NCBI GenBank assembly: GCA_016714765.1
Contig: JADKCF010000043.1
Location: forward strand, 62,001 to 126,000
Reading direction: 5' to 3'
Length of the DNA stretch: 64,000 bases
Source of the DNA: Saprospiraceae bacterium
GTDB lineage: Bacteria > Bacteroidota > Bacteroidia > Chitinophagales > Saprospiraceae
The position numbers and the translations under genes are program-made. Within the stretch, counting starts at the first letter, position 1. Each line of letters starts with the position of its first letter. Below, piece by piece: positions 20,383 to 29,960 of this stretch. Below the pieces are notes generated by a model that saw only the letters and a list, made by a program, of their open reading frames with translations, was not told the origin of the DNA and ran no database searches.

Positions 20383-21671
20383 ATGAAACAATTTTTTTAA
20401 GTACTTTAATGATACTTTTTTCATTATCACTGGTTAATGCACAGGAGTACAAAAAACTTCTAAAAGGGGCTAATAAAACCTTGAGCAAATATTATTTGGA
20501 TCCTATAACCAATAAGGCTGCTTTAGGCGAAGCTTTGACTACAATCAAAAATATTTTTGAAGCGGAAGATGCCAAGGCTGACCCTGAAGCATGGATTACG
20601 AAAGGTCAGATATTCAATGAAATTGCCAAAGCAGAAATGAACAGAAAGATTCTTGATTCTTCATACACCCTCAGTACACCTGATGCAGCGGTTTGGGCTA
20701 TGGAATCATTTGAGAAATCAATTGCCATTGCTGTTAAAAAATCTCAGACTAAGGATGCACTGTTGGGCATCAGAGACAATGAAGATTATTCCAACAATAT
20801 TGCCATTACTTATTTTCAGGCACAGGATTACAACAATGCTTTCAAGAATTTTAAAAATACGCTGAAAGCAAATGAAATCCTTAAAAGCAATAAAGAAGCC
20901 AGCAGATTGGATGATGGGGCAATAAAAAATGACCAGATATTTTATACTGCCGTCTCCGGATATTTTGGAGACAACAAAGATGCTTCTATTCCTCTTTTCG
21001 AATCTTTGGCTACATCAGGAAAGGCTCAGCCACTGGTTTATGAAGCGCTGTTCAATATGACTGCGGATAAAAATATCGATAAAGCGATGAGTTACCTTGC
21101 TGCAGGTCGTGAAGCCAATCCGGAAGACAACGGTTTGCTTTTTGCTGAAATCAACTATTACTTAAAAGTAGGAAAGTTGGATATACTGACTGATAAATTG
21201 AAAGCGGCTATTGCCAAAGAACCAGATAATGTTTCTGTGTACACAACCCTTGGCAACGTTTACGATCAGTTAAATCAGAAAGAAAGAACAGCTAAAAATA
21301 TTGCTAAAGCAGACGAATATTTTAATCTTGCATTTGATTACTTTGGACAAGCCCTGAGTAAAGACCCTAAGAATTTTGATGCAACTTATAGTCAGGGAGC
21401 CCTGTATTATAATAAAGCTGCCAGCATGACTACACTTTTGAATGAATTCGGTAATGACTATTCTTCAGCTGGTACTAAAAAGTACAATGCGATTAAAGCA
21501 GAGATGGATGGTTATTTCAAACAAGCCTTACCGTTTTTCGAAAAGGCAGAGTTGTTAGATCCTAAGGATATCAATACCAAAATTGCTTTGAAAGAGATTT
21601 ATGCAAGAGAAGGTCAGTTGGACAAATCTGCAGAGTACAAAGCCAAGATAGAAGCATTAGGCGGAGAATAA
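20383..21671 (+). CDS. Exported tetratricopeptide-repeat protein
   Basis: A TPR protein of about 429 residues. The ATG at 20383 begins MKQFF, but the T7 run at 20392-20398 leads to an immediate stop; one more T joins it in frame to LSTLMILFSLSLVNAQ, a textbook signal peptide. Without this repair the only start is an internal ATG (20409), which cuts off half the signal. The mature protein is helical with TPR pairs at about residues 60-90, 130-165, 190-240 and 250-310 and a last pair before the C-terminus (FEKAELLDPKDINTKIALKEIY). TPR proteins of this kind are periplasmic scaffolds in Bacteroidota; the partner is unknown. Confidence 0.78.
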
Positions 21672-21694
21672 TCCCGATATAAAATGTGTAAATG

Positions 21695-21732
21695 AAAAGG
21701 AGTTTTTTCGAAAGAGGGAACTCCTTTTCTAT
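21695..21732 (+). terminator. Intrinsic terminator after the TPR gene
   Basis: AAAAGGAGTT (21695-21704) pairs with AACTCCTTTT (21719-21728), then T-rich sequence. Confidence 0.75.
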
Positions 21733-21785
21733 TTTAAACCAATAGCTATAACATTAAAATAGTTCTCCCCCCTTACATCCTTAAT

Positions 21786-22796
21786 TTACCAAATATTGAC
21801 TTCAGGTGTGATTTCGATACCGAAAGTATTCAATACAGTAGCTTGAATTTCTTTGGCTAGTTGGAGGATTTCATCACCATTTCCATCACCATAATGGACC
21901 AAAACAAGTGCTTGATTTTTATGGACTCCAATATTGCCATATCGTTTCCCTTTAAAACCACACTTCTCTATAAGCCATCCTGCAGGTACTTTTACTTCAG
22001 TATCTGACACTTTATAAGATGGCATTTCAGTATATACATTTTTCAACTCACTGTATTGTACAAAGCTGATCACAGGATTTTTAAAAAAGCTGCCTGCATT
22101 TCCTATTTCTTTCGGATCCGGGAGTTTTGATTTCCTTATCGTTATGACAGCATCAGAAATATCTGTCATTTTCGGATCAATGATGCGTTTTTCATTTAAT
22201 ATTTCCCTTATAGCGCCATAGTCTGCATTCAAAGTGTAATCACTCTTTTTTAGAAGGTACAATACATGGGTAATAAAGTACTGATCTTTAAGCTCATTTT
22301 TGAAAACACTTTCTCTGTAACCAAATTTACATTCATCTTTGACAAAGGTTTTACGTTGTCCTGTAGAAAGGTGAATCGCTTTCAGACTATAAAATGCACT
22401 GTCCTGCTCGATACCATATGCTCCAATATTTTGCATTGGGGCGGCACCTACACTCCCTGGTATCAATGATAAGTTTTCAAGACCTGCCAACTGATGAGAC
22501 ATAGCCCACGTAACAAAGTTTTCCCACTTTTCGCCGGCACCAGCGCAGACCAAGGCTTGTTTTTCATCTTCCTCAATGATCTCGATGCCTTTGATTTCAT
22601 TTTTCAGTATGTAGGCAGGGACATATCCTGTGAGCAGGATATTGGAACCCCCACCTAAAATTTTAATTGGCTGTAAACCTTTTTCCAACACTTCCAACAC
22701 TTCGTCTTCATGGTAGATATGTATAAGGCCCATACATTCAGACTTCAGTCCAAAAGTATTGTATTGTTTTAAGTCTCGGTTTGGATCGTTGTACAT
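21786..22796 (-). CDS. murB: UDP-N-acetylenolpyruvoylglucosamine reductase
   Basis: MurB makes UDP-N-acetylmuramate with NADPH and FAD in the cytoplasm. The FAD-binding motif ILGGGSNILLT lies near residue 45 and is followed by the conserved LIPGSVGAAPMQNIGAYG segment. The substrate-binding domain has GNAGSFFKNPVI with the catalytic serine, and the C-terminal PAGWLIEKCGFKG motif is intact. At 336 residues it is the E. coli-like type I form. I start at the ATG at 22796; an in-frame GTG at 22802 would add two residues. Confidence 0.94.
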   Translation of the reverse strand: MYNDPNRDLKQYNTFGLKSECMGLIHIYHEDEVLEVLEKGLQPIKILGGGSNILLTGYVPAYILKNEIKGIEIIEEDEKQALVCAGAGEKWENFVTWAMSHQLAGLENLSLIPGSVGAAPMQNIGAYGIEQDSAFYSLKAIHLSTGQRKTFVKDECKFGYRESVFKNELKDQYFITHVLYLLKKSDYTLNADYGAIREILNEKRIIDPKMTDISDAVITIRKSKLPDPKEIGNAGSFFKNPVISFVQYSELKNVYTEMPSYKVSDTEVKVPAGWLIEKCGFKGKRYGNIGVHKNQALVLVHYGDGNGDEILQLAKEIQATVLNTFGIEITPEVNIW

Positions 22797-22820
22797 CGTC
22801 ACTTATTGAAATAAATGAAT

Positions 22821-23453
22821 TTAAAGAGCGCTTTCCGGATTGGATATTTTTTTGAGCATCGGCATATTGAAGTCATACTGCAGACCCACATTCAAAGTAC
22901 TTGTCTTATTATCAGGATCAAAACCATATCTGATGATACCATGAGCAGAAAATCCACTCAGACCAAATCCACATCCTGCCTGAATGATATAGGTGGGGAA
23001 AAAAGATCTGCTTACACCTTTTTGTATAAACTCTTCATGTAGTCCGAAAATTTCAGTTTTATTGTATTGGATGCCACCACCTAAGCTGAATCCTATCAAT
23101 CCTTCACGGTCAAAAGTACTGAGACCTTTAAAATTAATTTTTGCCAGTATAGGAAACGCCGCAGTGCCAAGACCTTTATAATCTTTTCCTGATAAACCCA
23201 CAAACCCTATAACCGCCTGTGCTTCAGCCGAAAAAGATACCTTCTTATTTCCGATCCATATTTTGGGGCCTACACCCAGATTCAATAACGCACTCCCTGC
23301 TGAAGGTGATGCTAAATTATCTGCTTTGTTGACATACCGATGATACAAATCATTGGATGCCGTAAAACCATACCCAAATTGTGCATTCATTGAGTGGACC
23401 ATAGTCAACATGACTGCAAGGGTAAAAAAACTAAGCTTAGATATTTTCAGCAT
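22821..23453 (-). CDS. Hypothetical outer-membrane beta-barrel protein
   Basis: A 210-residue exported protein (signal peptide to MNAQ, residue 25). The mature part consists of amphipathic strands with Gly/aromatic pattern, such as ALLNLGVGPKIWIG, GLIGFSLGGGIQYNK and STLNVGLQYDFNM, suggesting a small 8-10 strand barrel. I cannot assign a family. It sits between the ABC exporter (22 bases after its stop) and murB (24 bases before its ATG) on the same strand, so the three may be one transcript. Confidence 0.6.
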   Translation of the reverse strand: MLKISKLSFFTLAVMLTMVHSMNAQFGYGFTASNDLYHRYVNKADNLASPSAGSALLNLGVGPKIWIGNKKVSFSAEAQAVIGFVGLSGKDYKGLGTAAFPILAKINFKGLSTFDREGLIGFSLGGGIQYNKTEIFGLHEEFIQKGVSRSFFPTYIIQAGCGFGLSGFSAHGIIRYGFDPDNKTSTLNVGLQYDFNMPMLKKISNPESAL

Positions 23454-23474
23454 ATTTGTATTATTTTTAGATCC

Positions 23475-25280
23475 TTAATTTTGTTGTAATTCAAACTGAA
23501 GTTTTGCCAGAGCGCTATAAGTTCCGTTTTCTTTCTCTATCAATTCATTATGGCTACCTTGTTCTAAAATTTTTCCGTTTTCGAGCACGTAAATACAATC
23601 TACTTCTCTGATGGTTGCCAGTCTGTGAGCAATGATAATAGAGGTCCTGTTTTGCATAAGTTTATCCAATGCATCCTGCACTAATCTTTCAGACTCTGCG
23701 TCTAGAGAAGAGGTAGCTTCGTCCAGGATCAATATTTTCGGATCTTTCAGTATAGCTCGGGCTATGGCGATTCTTTGTCGTTGTCCTCCTGAAAGCTTAA
23801 TACCTCTTTCGCCCACAATCGTTTTCAACCCATCCGGAAATGAGGAAATAAATTCCCAACTATTGGATTGCTGTGCTGCGGTTATTATTTCTTCGTCTGT
23901 CGCTCCGGGCTTACCATAAGCAATATTTTCTTTAATAGTCCCACCGAAGAGTATAACTTCCTGAGGTACAATTCCTATGTTTTTTCTGTACTGAGTGAGG
24001 TCGTAATCATTGATAATTTTCCCATCCACTCTGATAATACCTTTATCAGGATTATAAAACTTCATCAGCAACTGTACGATTGTAGATTTACCTCCTCCAC
24101 TCTGACCGACCAATGCTATTTTTTGACCAGCTTTGATATTAATGTTTATACCTCGAAGTACATTGACATCTTTGCGTGTAGGATATGAAAACTCAATATT
24201 TTCAAAAGTAACATCTCCTTTCAATTTTAAATCCTGATACAATGAGGTATTCTGTATAGGCAATTCGGAAGGTGTTTCTAATATTTCCAGTATTCTTTCT
24301 GTCGCACCTAAAGCTCCAATGATCTGAGTGTACAAAGTTCCAAAACTTGCTATGGCACCTCCCAGGATTCCTGTATAAATAATAAAGGAAAATAAATCGC
24401 CAGCTTCCATTGTACCGTCTTGTACCATGAGGGCTCCGCGCCAGAGTATAAAAAATATTCCACCAAACAATATGGTGATAATGAATATGAAGAAAATACC
24501 TCTGATTTTAGCAAAGCTAAGTGAGATTTTAACAATTTCATCCACGGAGTCTGCATACCTCAATGACTCATACCATTCATTTGCAAAGGACTTTACGATA
24601 CTGAATGACTGAAAAGTCTCTTCCACAATGGTGTTTGTTTTTGCCAATTCATCTTGCCTCTGCTTGGATAGTTTTCTGATATACCTGCCGAAAACCATGG
24701 CCACTATGACAATAGCAGGAAAAGTAAGTAACATGATGATGGACAATTTGGGTGTCCAAAAAATAATAATAATGATGCCAGAAATCAGAATGACTACCTG
24801 TCTTATAAATTCGGCAAGAGTGATAGAAAATACTGCCTGCAACTGTTCCACGTCTGCAGTAATTCTGCTGGTTAGTTCACCTACACGTTTCTCTTCAAAA
24901 AAAGTCACTGGTTGAGTGATTATTTTGTTGTAAAGATCTTTACGTAGATCTGCCATTCCTTTTTCAGAAACAATAGCAAAAAATATAGTCCTAAAATAAC
25001 TAAGGATACCTTGCACTATTAATATAATGAGGAAAATCCACCCATAATCTTTTACTTCAATATTGAATTTGAATTTGGGTTTGCCGATTGCAGTATTGGC
25101 CATTTCACCTGGCAAACCCATCAATGCCATAAAAATCAAACTGCCAGCAATCAGGAAAAACATGGCTGCTGCAAAATATCCCATATATGGCCTGATATAC
25201 CTGAAAATGCCTATAGATTTTTTTAAAGCATCTTTATTAAGTCTGATAGAAGTGTTACCCCGCTGATCTGATCCTGCCAT
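23475..25280 (-). CDS. ABC exporter, fused permease and ATPase (MsbA-like)
   Basis: A half-size exporter of 601 residues that should act as a homodimer. Six transmembrane helices occupy residues 20-320 (ABC type 1 domain). The ATPase has Walker A ALVGQSGGGKST, a Q-loop in GIVPQEV, signature LSGGQRQRIAIARAIL, Walker B ILILDEATSSLD and H-loop IIIAHRLATI. The substrate may be lipid A core, lipid or drug; sequence alone does not decide. I chose the ATG at 25280 (MAGSDQRGN) rather than one ten codons upstream because a -7 element lies at 25298-25305, inside the longer version. Confidence 0.88.
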   Translation of the reverse strand: MAGSDQRGNTSIRLNKDALKKSIGIFRYIRPYMGYFAAAMFFLIAGSLIFMALMGLPGEMANTAIGKPKFKFNIEVKDYGWIFLIILIVQGILSYFRTIFFAIVSEKGMADLRKDLYNKIITQPVTFFEEKRVGELTSRITADVEQLQAVFSITLAEFIRQVVILISGIIIIIFWTPKLSIIMLLTFPAIVIVAMVFGRYIRKLSKQRQDELAKTNTIVEETFQSFSIVKSFANEWYESLRYADSVDEIVKISLSFAKIRGIFFIFIITILFGGIFFILWRGALMVQDGTMEAGDLFSFIIYTGILGGAIASFGTLYTQIIGALGATERILEILETPSELPIQNTSLYQDLKLKGDVTFENIEFSYPTRKDVNVLRGININIKAGQKIALVGQSGGGKSTIVQLLMKFYNPDKGIIRVDGKIINDYDLTQYRKNIGIVPQEVILFGGTIKENIAYGKPGATDEEIITAAQQSNSWEFISSFPDGLKTIVGERGIKLSGGQRQRIAIARAILKDPKILILDEATSSLDAESERLVQDALDKLMQNRTSIIIAHRLATIREVDCIYVLENGKILEQGSHNELIEKENGTYSALAKLQFELQQN

Positions 25281-25297
25281 CCAATTAAATTTAGATG

Positions 25298-25305
25298 CAA
25301 AAATA
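25298..25305 (-). promoter_or_regulatory. -7 promoter element for the ABC exporter
   Basis: Minus strand reads TATTTTTG, 18 bases upstream of the chosen start at 25280. Confidence 0.45.
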
Positions 25306-25349
25306 TACAAAAATTAACGATAGGTGTGTGAATACAAAGTTAAAAAGCA

Positions 25350-25357
25350 TACTTTTG
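25350..25357 (+). promoter_or_regulatory. -7 promoter element for the lipoprotein gene
   Basis: TACTTTTG matches TAnnTTTG, 39 bases before the ATG at 25396. Confidence 0.5.
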
Positions 25358-25395
25358 CGAGAGTTTTCATGGGATTAATTCAACACTTATACTAA

Positions 25396-25758
25396 ATGAA
25401 TTACAGAAATTCTTTTTTGGTTTGCGCAGCACTGTTTTTGTCGTCGTGTAAAAATCAGGATGCTGAAATCAAAAATTCCTTACTGGGAACATGGGATGTG
25501 TATGCATCGGAAATTAACCACAAACCCAATGGATTTATGAAAGATGCTTATTTTGTATTTTCAGCCGACAATTTAGTCAATTCAAACCTATTTGCCGGGA
25601 ACCAATCCCCTTCGTATCGTGTTAAAAATGGTAGACTGATAATCGATTCGGATGAAAAGATAAATCTGAATATCGGTCGTTTGGACACTGATACCATGTA
25701 TTTGGATGGAAAGGTTAGCTTACATTATATGGAGTACTTTTTAGCCAAAAGAAAATAG
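25396..25758 (+). CDS. Small lipocalin-like lipoprotein
   Basis: A lipoprotein of 120 residues: the signal ends with lipobox LSSC (Cys18). The mature part opens with LLGTWDVYASEI, the pattern of lipocalin-like DUF4488/DUF5640-type domains, and then strands typical of a small beta-sheet protein (SYRVKNGRLIIDS, NIGRLDTDTMYL). Ligand and role unknown. It is 44 bases upstream of the GWxTD gene and likely cotranscribed. Confidence 0.65.
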   Translation: MNYRNSFLVCAALFLSSCKNQDAEIKNSLLGTWDVYASEINHKPNGFMKDAYFVFSADNLVNSNLFAGNQSPSYRVKNGRLIIDSDEKINLNIGRLDTDTMYLDGKVSLHYMEYFLAKRK

Positions 25759-25802
25759 GAGTCAAAACTGTTTTTACTTTACATTATTTTAATATTGCAA
25801 GA

Positions 25803-27242
25803 ATGAAAAATTTACTTGTATTGGTACTCGTATGCTTTGGTAGCATTGTTTCTGCATTAAATGTAGAGGTAAGTTCTTTTTCATTTTATAGTTCCAATCC
25901 CTATACAGAAATCTATTTTCGTGTGGATGGCAATACTGTGGAGTGGAAAAAAAATGATGAAGTACAACAGGCCTCGGTAGAACTTATTGTGATCATTAGC
26001 CAGTCTAACGGCGATATAGTTGCATTTGATAAATTCTCTTTAAAGAGTGTAGTAAAAGATAGTTTATCAGACTTTTTAGGTGTAAAAAGATTTAAGATCA
26101 AGCCGGGAGAATACATCATAAAAGTAGAAGCAGTGGATGGAAATCTTGCAGACAATACACTCGAAATGGAACAGAAATTTATTGTTGATGCTCCTAAGGA
26201 ATTCCAACTGTCAGATATTTTATTATTGTCAAAACTCAAAAAAGACAATACAGATAATCCAATGATAAAAAATGGATTTTATTTGGAGCCATTGTCCTAT
26301 CAGTATTCCAACGAAGCGCTTCCCGAACTTGATTTTTATGTCGAATCTTATCTCCCTTCAACCTTACTTCCCGGAGATCACTTTCTAAAGTATAGTATCA
26401 ATGAGGGTTTTTATGCCAACCTCAATTCGAAATCTGTTCTTACCAAGTACCGAAAGATCAATCTTATTCCTGTAGATCCTATGATTTTATCTTACGACGT
26501 AAGTACACTTCGATCAGGAGATTACCATATTTCTATCAGTATCATAGATAAACAGAAGAAGATACTGTGCGAAAAAAGAGTGAATTTTACCAGAAGCAAC
26601 CCGGCTGCAGATATTGCTTACCTCGAAAGTTACAATGAGACCCTCCATCACTCATTTGTGCAGCAACTGAAAGCAGATGAAATGGACTACATTCTCAAAG
26701 CGCATTTACCTGTCACGGAGCAGCATCAGGTCTCTACACTGGGTGAATTGCTTAAAAGTAATAAATTGAAGAGTCAGCGGCAGTTTGTATATCAGTACTG
26801 GAAAACCAAGTCTCCTGCCAATCCTGAAGAAGCTTACAAAAAATATATGGATGTTGCTCAAGCAGTAGATAAGAAGTTTTATAGCAACGTAGGTTATGGT
26901 TTTCAATCAGACAGAGGACATATTTTTCTCAAATACGGAAAACCCACCAATGTACTCACTGTAGACACTGAAGTGGACGCACCTCCTTATGAAATCTGGT
27001 ATTATAATTATATGCCATTGTCCAGACAGACGAATGTTAGATTTCTTTTTTACAATCCTACTCTTGCACACAACGATTTTAAATTGTTGCATTCTACTTG
27101 TCTGGGAGAACGTTCAAATCCTGCATGGGAGACCGAATTGTACAAATCTGTACCCCGTGAGAGACTGGGCAACACAGTGGATGCCACCCAGGTAGGGGAC
27201 AACTGGAACCGAAATGCACGCAGGTATTTTAATGAATACTGA
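25803..27242 (+). CDS. GWxTD-domain exported protein
   Basis: A 479-residue secreted protein with signal peptide to about residue 18 (VSALN). The last 150 residues match the GWxTD domain: QYWKTKSPANPEEAYKKY, then GYGFQSDRGHIFLKYGKP (here the namesake residues are GFQSD), then EIWYYNY. The N-terminal part is beta-rich with no recognised motif. GWxTD proteins occur in Bacteroidota and Acidobacteriota envelopes and are uncharacterised. The gene stops 43 bases before the TPP riboswitch promoter. Confidence 0.82.
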   Translation: MKNLLVLVLVCFGSIVSALNVEVSSFSFYSSNPYTEIYFRVDGNTVEWKKNDEVQQASVELIVIISQSNGDIVAFDKFSLKSVVKDSLSDFLGVKRFKIKPGEYIIKVEAVDGNLADNTLEMEQKFIVDAPKEFQLSDILLLSKLKKDNTDNPMIKNGFYLEPLSYQYSNEALPELDFYVESYLPSTLLPGDHFLKYSINEGFYANLNSKSVLTKYRKINLIPVDPMILSYDVSTLRSGDYHISISIIDKQKKILCEKRVNFTRSNPAADIAYLESYNETLHHSFVQQLKADEMDYILKAHLPVTEQHQVSTLGELLKSNKLKSQRQFVYQYWKTKSPANPEEAYKKYMDVAQAVDKKFYSNVGYGFQSDRGHIFLKYGKPTNVLTVDTEVDAPPYEIWYYNYMPLSRQTNVRFLFYNPTLAHNDFKLLHSTCLGERSNPAWETELYKSVPRERLGNTVDATQVGDNWNRNARRYFNEY

Positions 27243-27284
27243 TAAATAAAATAACAAGTACATACATTTGTCTGCCAGGTTTAA

Positions 27285-27292
27285 TATCTTTG
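27285..27292 (+). promoter_or_regulatory. -7 promoter element for the TPP riboswitch transcript
   Basis: TATCTTTG matches TAnnTTTG. Transcription would start a few bases later, at the first stem of the aptamer (27295), so promoter and riboswitch fit together. Confidence 0.55.
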
Positions 27293-27294
27293 CA

Positions 27295-27373
27295 TTTCCT
27301 ATTGGGGTGCTTATGTATAATTAGGCTGAGATCATACCCATCGAACCTGCTCAGGTAATGCTGAGAAGGGAAA
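27295..27373 (+). promoter_or_regulatory. TPP riboswitch (THI element)
   Basis: The aptamer has its conserved blocks in order: GGGGTGC (27304-27310), CTGAGA (27326-27331), ACCC/GAACCTG (27336-27349) and the TAATGCTGAGAAGGGA block (27356-27371). P1 can form between TTTCC (27295-27299) and GGAAA (27369-27373). It binds thiamin pyrophosphate and represses the gene downstream. There is no intrinsic terminator between it and the TonB receptor; two downstream strands can pair with the start codon instead, so translational control is likely. Confidence 0.93.
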
Positions 27374-27433
27374 ATCCATATCTCACTCTGTATTCTCATT
27401 AGGAATTTATTTTATATTAAAATAATATTGAAA

Positions 27434-29888
27434 ATGAGATACCTGCTCTTCATAAGCCTGCTGTTTTTCTTTGAAAATGCATTTGCCCAATTTACAATGG
27501 AGGGAATCGTCAAAAATGAAAAAGGAGAAAATTTGTCCTTTGCTACAGTATTTCTGGAAGGCACAGGTTTTGCAGCTTCCACAGATGAAAAAGGATATTA
27601 CACCATTAAAAACATACCATCAGGTAGTTACAGGCTCAAAGCTACTTTCATAGGATACATCGCTCATCATCAGGACATAGAACTGAGTTCAGATATACAA
27701 TTGGATATTACTCTGCAAGGCGAAATTTATAATCTTGATATCATAGAAATTCAGGCTAACAGGGCCAGTGAAAATCAACCATTTACAAAACAGAATCTCA
27801 ATAAGTATCAGCTTCAGAAAGAAAATACTGGAGTGGATGTGCCATTCATTCTGCAATGGACTCCATCTATGTTGGTCACATCTGATGCTGGTACAGGAAT
27901 CGGATACACCGGACTGAGACTCAGAGGGTCTGATCAGACAAGAATTAATGTTACACTAAACGGAGTGCCGGTCAATGATGCAGAATCTCATAACGTGTTT
28001 TGGGTGGACCTCCTGATCTGATGGGTTCGGTAAATAATATACAGATACAGCGTGGAGTGGGTGTGTCTACCAATGGTGCAGGCGCTTTCGGAGGTATGGT
28101 GAGCATAAACACAGCTGACATTAGGGTCAATTCGTTTGCAGATATCTCAGGGACATTGGGTGCTTTTAATACCAAAAAATTGAGTATCAGTGCAGGAACG
28201 GGTCTTATAAACGACAGATATCTTGTAGATGCACGATACAGCCTCATCAAGTCTGATGGATATATAGATCGTGGTGCAGCCGACCTGGCATCGTATTATT
28301 TTTCTGCAGCCCGTGTCACAGGTAAGTCCTCATTGAGGCTGAACATCATGAGCGGCAAAGAACTGACCTACCAGGCGTGGTATGGTGTTCCTGAATCGAA
28401 AGTGGCAGGTGACCAAACAGCATTGCTCAATCATTATTATACGAACCTGGGAACACTCTACGAAACACAGGCAGACTCAGTCAATTTATTTTCCTCAGGT
28501 CGGTCATACAATTACTATACTTATCCCAATCAGGTAGATAATTATACCCAAACACATTTCCAATTATTGCATTCGTTGATACACACCTCCCGCATGAAGA
28601 CTAAAACAACGCTATTTTATACCAAAGGTAAAGGGTATTACGAAGAGTTCAGGTTTCAGGACGCTCTAAACAATTACGGAATTCAACATTTTATCAATAA
28701 CTCGGGTGCCCTTATAAGCCGGTCAGATATTGTCAGACGTAGGTGGCTTGACAATGATTTTGCTGGCCTTATGGCAGATTTAGATTATAAAATATCAGAT
28801 GACCTCACTATTCAATCTGGACTTGCTGTACTCACCTACGTAGGAGATCATTATGGTAATATCATAAAGTCATCGGAGGACCTACCACAGTGGGAAAAAG
28901 AAAACAAGTATTATAAGAGCAATGGTCAAAAATCTGAATTCACAGCTTATTTACGTTCTAATTATACAGTAGCCAAAAAACTTTCTTTTCACGGTGATTT
29001 GCAGATTAGAAAGCTGAATTATGAAGTAGGTGGAAAAGATAATGACTTGCGAATGTTGCAGGTTGATTACAATAAAGTATTTTTCAATCCTAAGTTTGGA
29101 GTCAACTATAATCTCCACCCTGACCAGCAAGTTTATTTTTCTTATGCAGTTGCCAATAAAGAACCCTCCAGAGGTGATTTTACGGACAATGTTTTTAATA
29201 CTCAGCCCCAACACGAACATCTTCAGAATCTGGAACTTGGATATAAGTATTCAAGGCAGAAAGTACTTGTTGAATCTAATGTGTATTATATGAAATACAA
29301 AAATCAATTAGTTCTCACCGGTGCGTTGAATGATGTAGGGGCTCCTGTGCGTGTAAATGTACCTGTAAGGTACAGGTTGGGGTGGGAAAACAATTCCACC
29401 ATCTCAATCTCCAATACGATTGCCTTAAATGCCAATACTACGATAAGCTTGAATAAAATACAGGCATTTGATGAAATAATCGCTGATTATACGGTTGACT
29501 TCAGCAAAAAGTGATCAGGCATGAGAATACAGATATATCATTTTCTCCTTCATTTACGGGAGCCTTACAATTACTTTACAAACCTTCCAAAAGATTTGAA
29601 ACAGAATTGTCTTCCAAATTCGTCAGTGTTCAGTATCTCGACAATACTCAAGATGGGGCTAGATCCTTACCATCCTATCACTATCAAAATGTAAGAGCTA
29701 CATATCACTTACAAGCAAAATTTGTTAAGAGTAGCACCATATCCGTTTTTGTCAATAACCTCTTGGATAAAAAATATGCAAGTAATGGTTACAGTTATAG
29801 TTACATTTATGGTGATTTGGTCACAGAAAACTATCAGTATCCTCAAGCTGGAAGGCATGTGATGATGACGTTGAGAATCAGTCTATAA
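27434..29888 (+). CDS. TonB-dependent receptor under TPP riboswitch, probable thiamin importer (frame broken twice)
   Basis: A TonB-dependent outer-membrane receptor of about 818 residues. After the signal peptide (to AFAQ) comes a CarboxypepD-regulatory-like domain (about 20-98), then the plug with GIGYTGLRLRGSDQTRINVTLNG, then the barrel. The riboswitch implies that it imports thiamin, thiamin phosphate or a precursor. The frame breaks twice: at 28009-28013 one C is missing (FWVDLPDLMGS when restored), and at 29506-29510 one A is missing from A6 (FSKKVIRHENTD). Pieces are 27434-28021, 28000-29514 and 29511-29888. The ATG at 27434 is preferred to the TTG at 27428. The C-terminus ends in a Phe/Leu-rich strand as usual. 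Confidence 0.88.
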
Positions 29889-29960
29889 TATTTATGAAAT
29901 ATCTTAGATTTAACCTTGACAAATATTAAATTTATGCAATAATTTGTAAAATCTGGTTAA

